Shown: piece after piece, positions 1-7,483 of the stretch
How the letters are laid out: every line of letters starts with the position of its first letter
Position numbering within the stretch: the first letter of the stretch is position 1
Assembly (NCBI GenBank): GCA_023392115.1
Contig: JAEVZT010000221.1
Location: 1 to 7,483 of the forward strand
Reading direction: 5' to 3'
DNA length: 7,483 nt
DNA from: Chloroflexota bacterium
GTDB taxonomy: Bacteria > Chloroflexota > Anaerolineae > Aggregatilineales > Phototrophicaceae
Notes under the pieces: model-generated
Told to the model about the DNA's origin: nothing
The model's database searches: none
Seen by the model: only the letters and a program-made list of their open reading frames with translations
Position numbers and translations under genes: made by a program

Positions 1-518
1 TCGCGCCCTTCCAGACCGAGCGCGACGATTCCCGCCCGCTTCGCCCCCGGCGACGATACCCAGCGCGCCAGATCGTCGGCGCGGCGCGGCTCGTCGCGCG
101 GCACGCTCAAAATCCACGCCATTTCAATGCCCCATGCGCGCTTCGCGCGCTCGCGCCCATCATTGAGCGCAACGAAAAAGTTCTCGACCGTCAGGTTCAA
201 CTCGGAATACAACGCCGGGTTGACGCTGACTTCGGCGTAACGCACATTCTGCTTCGCCAGTGACGTGCCGAGGTCATAGGCGAGACGCTTCAGGTCGTCG
301 GCGTGCTGAACCCATCCGGTCGTCACCTTGATAATCTCGTAAAGACGCTTGTAGTCCGGCGTGTTGAGCAGCCGAACCCACTCGTTAAAGTGCTTCAGCG
401 ACTCGGCGACATCGTTCTGATCGGCAATGACCAGCAAGCTCGGCTTGTGCATCGCCCCTTCAAGATGGATGGTTAGCTCGACTTTGGGTATTGCCTGTAT
501 AAAGCTTGCAGTAGACAT
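1..518 (-). CDS. Adenosine deaminase family protein (5' part of gene, cut by window edge)
   Basis: The first 172 residues are visible; the gene continues beyond the left edge. The family (metal-dependent amidohydrolase TIM barrel, cytosolic) hydrolytically deaminates adenosine or related purines such as aminodeoxyfutalosine. Seen: the N-terminal PKVELTIHLEGAM motif (residues 11-23), the RYAEVSVNPALY segment matching the family's Y-x-E-x-x-x-x-P strand, and IVALGLEGRE near the right position for the substrate-binding glycine loop. Odd: the first His of the HxH metal pair is Thr16 (codon ACC, 471-473) while His18 is kept, and the usual Arg of the E-x-R-x-x-P strand is Ser. The ATG at 518-516 follows the pyrG stop by 4 bp and has an AAGGA Shine-Dalgarno (531-527) inside the last pyrG codons, so it is probably co-transcribed and translationally coupled with pyrG. 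The family call is firm; the exact substrate, and whether it is catalytically active, are open because the later metal ligands lie outside the window. Confidence 0.88.
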   Translation of the reverse strand, partial: MSTASFIQAIPKVELTIHLEGAMHKPSLLVIADQNDVAESLKHFNEWVRLLNTPDYKRLYEIIKVTTGWVQHADDLKRLAYDLGTSLAKQNVRYAEVSVNPALYSELNLTVENFFVALNDGRERAKRAWGIEMAWILSVPRDEPRRADDLARWVSSPGAKRAGIVALGLEGR

Positions 519-522
519 CGAG

Positions 523-2283
<1,761 letters not shown>

Positions 2284-2291
2284 CTATGGCT

Positions 2292-2663
2292 TCACACGAG
2301 CCGTTCGAGATCGTCGGCTGTCCGCCGCATGTCGAGCAGAATCAAGCCAAGACGCGCGCCTTCGCGCACGAGTGTCGTCAAGACAGCTTCCTCGCCGACA
2401 GCCATCAACCCGACCAGTCCATCATCACCGCGAATGTACACCTGATCGAGGTCACCACGCCGCAGTTCGTTGGCAATCCGCTCACCAAGGGACAGCATTG
2501 CCGCCGACATCGCCGACACGCGGTCTTCTTCAATGTTCGGCGGCAGCGACGAAGCCATCGCTAACCCGTCGACGCTGACCACCGCAGAGGCTTCAATTTC
2601 CGGCGTTGTGGCTTGCAAATCACGCAGACGATCGACCATCAACTCAGTCCGCGATTTCGCCAT
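2292..2663 (-). CDS. Roadblock/LC7 domain protein (MglB-like)
   Basis: A 123-residue protein made of a single Roadblock/LC7 fold. Members are small cytosolic dimers that bind or regulate Ras-like GTPases, as MglB does for MglA in polarity and gliding, but many bacterial copies have no assigned partner. Seen: first helix (about 5-18), strand and hairpin ASAVVSVDGLAMASSLP (25-41), long central helix rich in small residues (about 45-69), strands DQVYIRGDDGLVGLMAVG (73-90) and AVLTTLV (93-99), then a last helix with LGLILLDMRRTADDLERL (105-122). Length and order fit the family. GAGAGGAG (2680-2673) lies 9 bp before the ATG, supporting the start. It is the first gene after a good promoter and precedes pyrG by 101 bp including a terminator-like hairpin. 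No GTPase gene is in view, so its partner is unknown. Confidence 0.9.
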   Translation of the reverse strand: MAKSRTELMVDRLRDLQATTPEIEASAVVSVDGLAMASSLPPNIEEDRVSAMSAAMLSLGERIANELRRGDLDQVYIRGDDGLVGLMAVGEEAVLTTLVREGARLGLILLDMRRTADDLERLV

Positions 2664-2763
2664 GTCGTGATGCTCCTCTCAGATGACGAGCGCAAAACAC
2701 TCGTTGGTGATAAGATTTAGAGGCATGACTAAAAGGAGTGGCGCACGCATCTACCTGAACCTT

Positions 2764-2791
2764 ATTATACTCGACAGGTATCAAACGGCAA
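2764..2791 (-). promoter_or_regulatory. Sigma-70-type promoter of the Roadblock-pyrG operon
   Basis: On the minus strand TTGCCG (2791-2786, four of six matches to the -35 consensus) is followed after 16 bp by a perfect TATAAT (2769-2764). The predicted start near 2756 gives a leader of about 90 nt before the Roadblock ATG. The surrounding region is noncoding and otherwise GC-rich, which makes the AT-rich hexamer stand out. The position upstream of the first minus-strand gene fits. No start-site data are available. Confidence 0.6.
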
Positions 2792-2859
2792 GTAGACGAC
2801 GTTGAGACATTCGGGCGGCTTGGCAGTGAAACGGACGTCAATACTCTAGCTCTCGAAAT

Positions 2860-2880
2860 GTGTCACAGCGTATGTTACAC
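2860..2880. promoter_or_regulatory. Operator-like imperfect 21-bp dyad upstream of moxR
   Basis: GTGTCACA (2860-2867) and TGTTACAC (2873-2880) are inverted repeats matching at seven of eight positions around a 5-bp centre, 44 bp before the MoxR-type ATPase start. The form GTGTnACA-N5-TGTnACAC resembles binding sites of dimeric repressors or CRP/FNR-like regulators, but I cannot name the protein. It overlaps TATGTT (2871-2876), a weak -10 candidate for the plus-strand genes; no convincing -35 is seen. The rest of the 261-bp divergent spacer holds the minus-strand promoter and nothing else I can support. Confidence 0.4.
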
Positions 2881-2924
2881 TGATCCGGTACACAAGCTTT
2901 CACAATGAGGTTGACGCTTTTTCT

Positions 2925-3938
<1,014 letters not shown>

Positions 3939-3943
3939 CGTAT

Positions 3944-5197
3944 ATGCATAATCGCCGGAACGCGGTCTACCTGCTGCTGATCGTCACGCTGCTGACGGGA
4001 CTGTTCACGGGTCGAGCCTTCTTCTTCAATCTCGCCTATCTGCTCGGCGCGCTGCTGATCGTGTCGCTGCTGTGGGCGTGGTTCGCCGTTCGCTGGATCA
4101 GCATCGGCAGGCGCCCGCGCGCGCGCCGGGCACAAGTCGGGCGCAACCTAGAAGAAGTCTTCATCGTCCAGAACCGGTCGATCGTGCCGAAGCTGTGGCT
4201 TGAAGTCCGCGACGAATCGGAACTTCCCGGTCACCGCGCCAGCCACGTCGTCCCGTCGTTGGGTCCGCGTGGCAAGTACCGCTGGTACGTCGAAACGCCA
4301 TGTGTTGTGCGCGGCGAGTTTCGCTTGGGACCAATTACCGTCCTCAGCGGCGACCCATTCGGTTTGTTCATCTCACCGCGCAAGCTCGGCGCGACGTCGC
4401 GCGTGATCGTCTACCCGGCGACGATCCCTGTCACCAAGTTCCAACTGCCGATGGGCATGCTTTCCGGCGGTGAAGCGCAGCGCCAGCGGGCGCAGAACAT
4501 CACGACCAACGCAGCCGGCGTGCGCGAATACGTCACCGGCGACAGCTTCAACCGTATCCACTGGGCGAGCACCGCCCGGCGCGACCGCCTGATGATCAAG
4601 GAATTCGAGATCGACCCAATGGTCGATATCTGGCTGTTTGTCGACTTTTCACGCGCGTCACTTGTCGAAGACCCCGCCCTTCGCCGCATCGACGGCAAGG
4701 GTCCTGTCATTCCGATGGGTCCCGGCATTCCGCCCTCGACGGAGGAATATGGGGTTGTCGTCGCCGCGTCGCTGGCACAGCACTTCATCGAGCAGGAACG
4801 CCAGCTCGGTTTCGCCGCTTATACCCCACACCGTGAGGTCTTTCAGCCGGAACGCGGCAACCGCCAGATGCTGCACATCTTGCAGACGCTCGCCGTCGCG
4901 CGCAGCCTGTCGAACTACTCGCTCGCGCAAATGCTGACGCTCGAAACGCCGTACTTCACGCGCGGGACGACGCTCGTGATCGTCACGTCGTCGCTCGACT
5001 CGTCGTGGATCGGCGAAGCGCAGATTCTCGCGCGGCGCGGCATCCGCCCGGTCTGCGTCCTCATCGACCCGGCGTCGTTTGGCGGGAAGGTGAGCGCCGA
5101 CGACACGCGCGCGATGCTGCGCCTCGGCAGAATCCCGTCGGTCGTCATCCATCGCGGTGATGATCTGACGGCGGCGCTGGCTCAACCGCTGGTATAG
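3944..5197 (+). CDS. DUF58 domain membrane protein, partner of the MoxR ATPase
   Basis: A 417-residue protein found next to MoxR ATPases in many bacteria; its role is not settled, but it is thought to be a membrane partner or adaptor of the ATPase. Seen: two N-terminal membrane segments (about 7-23 and 28-49) ending in a basic stretch RRPRARRAQ (56-64), so the remainder is probably cytosolic; a beta-rich middle (about 65-160); the DUF58 signature VREYVTGDSFNRIHWASTAR (193-212) followed by KEFE; and a von Willebrand A-like region where DFSRAS (234-239) supplies a DxSxS metal-site motif. The ATG follows the MoxR stop by 5 bp with no clear Shine-Dalgarno, so translation is probably coupled. Its last 16 bp overlap the end of the convergent acetyltransferase gene. 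Confidence 0.92.
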   Translation: MHNRRNAVYLLLIVTLLTGLFTGRAFFFNLAYLLGALLIVSLLWAWFAVRWISIGRRPRARRAQVGRNLEEVFIVQNRSIVPKLWLEVRDESELPGHRASHVVPSLGPRGKYRWYVETPCVVRGEFRLGPITVLSGDPFGLFISPRKLGATSRVIVYPATIPVTKFQLPMGMLSGGEAQRQRAQNITTNAAGVREYVTGDSFNRIHWASTARRDRLMIKEFEIDPMVDIWLFVDFSRASLVEDPALRRIDGKGPVIPMGPGIPPSTEEYGVVVAASLAQHFIEQERQLGFAAYTPHREVFQPERGNRQMLHILQTLAVARSLSNYSLAQMLTLETPYFTRGTTLVIVTSSLDSSWIGEAQILARRGIRPVCVLIDPASFGGKVSADDTRAMLRLGRIPSVVIHRGDDLTAALAQPLV

Positions 5198-5880
5198 GCG
5201 TAAGTCCACCACCGAAAATCGCCGACATGATCATAGCCCTCGCAGGCAGCCGCACCGGTCGCCACGGTGTCATCACGCGGAATGACCGCGCCAACGGTAT
5301 CCAAGCCGCGCACTCCTGCGGCGTGCCGTCCGTACCGGAACGCCTCGCGTGTTAGTAACCCCTCAAGCCAGATGCCGCTGTAGGTGAGCGTGTCAACGCC
5401 TATCATACGACAGCCCGCCGGCTGATCGGGCTGGTTGCCGGTAAGCGATCCGCCGGCGGTGTAAAGCCCGTTCACTTCTGGCTGCGGCACGAATCCGACA
5501 CGTTTGAAGGCTATTTGAGCCCCGACGTTGTCGACACGCACCAGCGCGCGAGCACATGGCGTTCCCGCCGCGTGTCCCATATCACGCGCCGCCGCGATCA
5601 GCGCAGCACCGATCCCGCGCCCATGAAAGGCTGGCTCGACCGCCAGCAGGTCAATTTCCCAGAAGTAAGGCTGTCGCCCTGCCGGTGTCTCATAGTCGCT
5701 ACGGAACGCATCGACAAACCCGGCAGCGATGCCGTCAAACATGGCGACGATGGTCGCGCGCCCGCCGTCGGCAAGCAGCCCGCCGATCACGAGCGGATCA
5801 GGGTTACTATCTGACCAGACCGTGCGTATAATTCGTGCGATGTCCGGCGCGTCGCCGGTTTGTGCCCGTCGTAGGAGCAT
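5182..5880 (-). CDS. GNAT family N-acetyltransferase with C-terminal extension
   Basis: A 232-residue cytosolic enzyme predicted to transfer an acetyl group from acetyl-CoA to an amine of unknown substrate. Seen: the N-terminal RRAQTGDAPDIARIIR helix (4-19), beta strands to about 80, the acetyl-CoA loop in LLAVEPAFHGRGIGAAL (78-94, a H-x-x-G-x-G variant of Q/R-x-x-G-x-G), and the terminal NVGAQIAFKRVGF motif (118-130). A single GNAT domain normally ends near 150-160; here about 75 further residues follow, with LTREAFRYGRHAAGVRGL, TVGAVIP and EGYDHVGDFRWW resembling the second half of another GNAT fold. The ATG at 5880 is preferred, with GGAAG (5890-5886) 5 bp upstream; an in-frame TTG at 5901 would add 7 residues and run into the opposite gene. 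It is head to head with the membrane/spermidine-synthase-like gene and overlaps the DUF58 gene at its 3' end. Confidence 0.9.
   Translation of the reverse strand: MLLRRAQTGDAPDIARIIRTVWSDSNPDPLVIGGLLADGGRATIVAMFDGIAAGFVDAFRSDYETPAGRQPYFWEIDLLAVEPAFHGRGIGAALIAAARDMGHAAGTPCARALVRVDNVGAQIAFKRVGFVPQPEVNGLYTAGGSLTGNQPDQPAGCRMIGVDTLTYSGIWLEGLLTREAFRYGRHAAGVRGLDTVGAVIPRDDTVATGAAACEGYDHVGDFRWWTYAYTSG
5804..5832 (+). promoter_or_regulatory. Candidate promoter of the membrane/spermidine-synthase-like gene
   Basis: A perfect TATAAT (5827-5832) lies 17 bp after a weak TTACTA (5804-5809, three of six matches to the -35 consensus). The predicted start near 5839 would give a leader of about 50 nt before the TTG at 5892. 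It lies inside the N-terminal coding part of the opposite-strand acetyltransferase, as it must because the two genes have no spacer. The -10 match is good and the -35 poor, so confidence is moderate. Confidence 0.4.
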
Positions 5881-5890
5881 AGGGACTTCC
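5881..5890. promoter_or_regulatory. Overlapping ribosome binding sites of two divergent genes
   Basis: The 10 bp AGGGACTTCC carry AGGGA on the plus strand (6 bp before the TTG at 5892) and GGAAG on the minus strand (5 bp before the ATG at 5880). Both spacings are right for Shine-Dalgarno sites, which supports both start choices. The two messenger RNAs would be complementary at their ribosome sites. Confidence 0.5.
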
Positions 5891-5891
5891 G

Positions 5892-7483
5892 TTGGTTTCA
5901 AGGGATTTCACAGTCGACTCGACCAGTCAAAAGCACAGCAACCGTTACCTCTACCTGAGCGTTTTCGTCAGCGGCATGACCACGCTCGCCGTCGAGATGC
6001 TGGCGTCGCGCGTGCTCGGCAGCGTTTTCGGGACGAGCAACCTTGTCAGGGCGAACGTGATCGGCTTGATGCTGCTTTACCTCACCATCGGCTACTTCAT
6101 CGGCGGGCGCTGGGCAGACCGGTCGCCGCACTTTACGACGTTTTACCGCATTTTGATCTGGGGCGCATTCCTCAGCGGACTGATCCCGATGATCGCCCGT
6201 CCGGTGCTGTCGGTCGCGGCGACGGCGTTCGTCGGCTTCGACGCGGCGCTGGTGATCGGCTCGTTCGTATCCGTGCTCGTCCTGTTCGCCGTCCCGATAA
6301 CACTGCTCGGCACGGTGTCGCCGTTCGCCATCCGGCTGGCGTTCACGGATATTAGCGACAGCGGCAAAACTGCCGGACGCATGTATGCCATCAGCACGCT
6401 CGGCAGCCTGCTCGGCACTTTCTTGCCGACCGTGCTGCTGATCCCCGAACTCGGCACGTTCCAGACGTTTCTGCTGTTCGCCGCCATCCTCTACGCCGTC
6501 GGCTTCATCGGCTTATGGATGCACGAACAGGCGCGGGCGCTGCGCTTCCTGTGGATGCCCGTCGCCGTCGCCATCCTGTCGCTGCTCGTCCTCAACGGAC
6601 CGCTTCGCGCGGCAGCCGATAACGCGCGCATCCTATACGAAGACGAAAGCTCGTACAACTACATTCAGGTGCAGGAAGACGACAACGGCTATCGCTACCT
6701 CTATCTCAACGAGGGTCAAGGGATACACAGCCAGTGGCATCCCGACATTTACGCCTACGGACGCACGTGGGACTTCTTCCTGAGCGCGCCGTATTTCAAC
6801 AACCCGCCCTATACGCCAAATGACGTCGAATCAATGGCGCTGGTCGGGCTTGCCACCGGGACGATCGCCCGACAATACGTCCATGTCTACGGAAACATTC
6901 CCATGGACGGGATCGAGATCGACCCGAAGATCGTCGAAGCGGGCGCGCGGTACTTCGACATGAACGCCGCCTCGATGCCAAGCCTGACGGTACACGTCGA
7001 GGACGGGCGCTACGCCCTGAACCAGCTCGACCGGCGCTACACGGTGATCGGCGTCGACGCCTACCGTCCACCGTATATCCCGTGGGAGTTGACGACCGTC
7101 GAGTTCTTTGAAGAAGTTCGCGCTCGTCTGACGGACGACGGCGTTGTGGCGATCAACGTTGGGCGCACCGACACCGATCGCCGCCTGATCGACGCGCTGA
7201 CGAACACCCTGCTCCACGTCTTTCCAAGCGTCCACGCGATGGACGTGCCCTCCTCGTTCAACACGATCCTCGTCGCCACCGTCCAGCCGACAACCGCCGA
7301 CAACTTGATCTTCAATCTCGCCAGCCTGCCCGCCAATGCTCACCCGATGCTGCGCGACACGCTCACGCTGGCGGCGACGTCGATTGTGCCGGTCAACCGG
7401 ATGGACATCCTGTTCACGGACAACCGCGCGCCGGTCGAAACGCTTGTCGACTCGCTGGTCGTCAATTTCCTCCTGTCCGGCGA
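5892..7483 (+). CDS. Membrane protein fused to a spermidine-synthase-like domain (3' end cut by window edge)
   Basis: 530 residues are visible with no stop before the edge. About seven membrane helices (roughly 20-38, 55-73, 87-105, 119-140, 164-184, 192-212, 220-237) precede a Rossmann methyltransferase-like domain, the layout of the 'fused MFS/spermidine synthase' group. Seen in the second part: nucleotide loop ALVGLATGT (316-324), acidic GIEIDP (E342), VEDGR (369-373), VIGVDAYRPPYIPWELTT with D389 at the catalytic-Asp position, and near the visible end FTDNRAPVE, typical of the C-terminus. The YLYLNEGQGIHS segment keeps the Gln of the substrate loop, but the usual D-E and Y-H-E polyamine motifs are absent, so true spermidine synthesis is doubtful. 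The frame opens after a TAG at 5880; TTG at 5892 with AGGGA is the best start, since the first ATG (5976) would cut helix 1. Function of the fused protein is unknown; binding of a polyamine or decarboxylated SAM analogue is only inferred. Confidence 0.88.
   Translation, partial: MVSRDFTVDSTSQKHSNRYLYLSVFVSGMTTLAVEMLASRVLGSVFGTSNLVRANVIGLMLLYLTIGYFIGGRWADRSPHFTTFYRILIWGAFLSGLIPMIARPVLSVAATAFVGFDAALVIGSFVSVLVLFAVPITLLGTVSPFAIRLAFTDISDSGKTAGRMYAISTLGSLLGTFLPTVLLIPELGTFQTFLLFAAILYAVGFIGLWMHEQARALRFLWMPVAVAILSLLVLNGPLRAAADNARILYEDESSYNYIQVQEDDNGYRYLYLNEGQGIHSQWHPDIYAYGRTWDFFLSAPYFNNPPYTPNDVESMALVGLATGTIARQYVHVYGNIPMDGIEIDPKIVEAGARYFDMNAASMPSLTVHVEDGRYALNQLDRRYTVIGVDAYRPPYIPWELTTVEFFEEVRARLTDDGVVAINVGRTDTDRRLIDALTNTLLHVFPSVHAMDVPSSFNTILVATVQPTTADNLIFNLASLPANAHPMLRDTLTLAATSIVPVNRMDILFTDNRAPVETLVDSLVVNFLLSG

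Noticed and set aside
2766..2771. TATACT on the plus strand as a -10 for the MoxR gene
   Set aside because: It is the overlap of the minus-strand TATAAT, has no -35 hexamer at a suitable distance and lies over 150 bp from the gene start.
5881..5901. Acetyltransferase start at an in-frame TTG (5901)
   Set aside because: It adds only seven residues, overlaps the start of the opposite gene, and the downstream ATG at 5880 has a well-placed GGAAG.
5893..5960. TTGACT on the minus strand (5933-5928 region) as a -35 for the acetyltransferase gene
   Set aside because: The hexamer is a good match, but no acceptable -10 lies at 16-18 bp, so I do not call a promoter.
6831..7343. A 170-codon minus-strand frame opposite the spermidine-synthase-like domain
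   Set aside because: The plus strand encodes clear methyltransferase-fold motifs through this stretch; the minus frame has no recognisable feature.

Overview
The window looks like a chromosomal segment of a GC-rich bacterium. Gene content and protein style (pyrG beside a small Roadblock protein, a short MoxR/DUF58 pair, a membrane-fused spermidine-synthase-like protein) would fit Chloroflexota, possibly an Anaerolineae-type lineage, but this taxonomic guess is inference and no rRNA or marker phylogeny backs it. No tRNA, rRNA, CRISPR array, insertion sequence or phage gene was seen. The window holds seven protein genes; the first and last are cut by the window edges.

Left part (1-2791, minus strand): a consensus-like promoter (-10 TATAAT) drives a Roadblock/LC7 protein, followed by pyrG (CTP synthase) and an adenosine deaminase family gene that starts 4 bp after the pyrG stop and runs off the left edge. 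A strong hairpin plus T-tract sits between the Roadblock gene and pyrG, either ending the first gene or acting as an attenuator in the pyrG leader. The deaminase lacks the first His of its HxH metal motif (it reads T-I-H).

Middle part (2792-5197): a 261-bp divergent spacer (2664-2924) with an imperfect 21-bp dyad that may be an operator, then a MoxR-type AAA+ ATPase and a membrane-anchored DUF58 protein 5 bp apart. This is the common MoxR/DUF58 chaperone-like pair, here without the transglutaminase or BatA-like partners that often follow.

Right part (5182-7483): a GNAT acetyltransferase on the minus strand overlaps the end of the DUF58 gene by 16 bp (tail to tail). It starts head to head with a plus-strand gene for a seven-helix membrane protein fused to a spermidine-synthase-like methyltransferase-fold domain. 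The two start codons are only 11 bp apart, and the Shine-Dalgarno sequences of both fall in the same 10 bp. A TATAAT promoter for the membrane protein lies inside the GNAT coding region.

Most of the region is housekeeping-like. The points worth a second look are the altered metal site of the deaminase, the pyrG leader hairpin, the Roadblock-pyrG-deaminase operon, the dyad upstream of moxR, and the compact divergent start region. I saw no clear new defence or mobile system.
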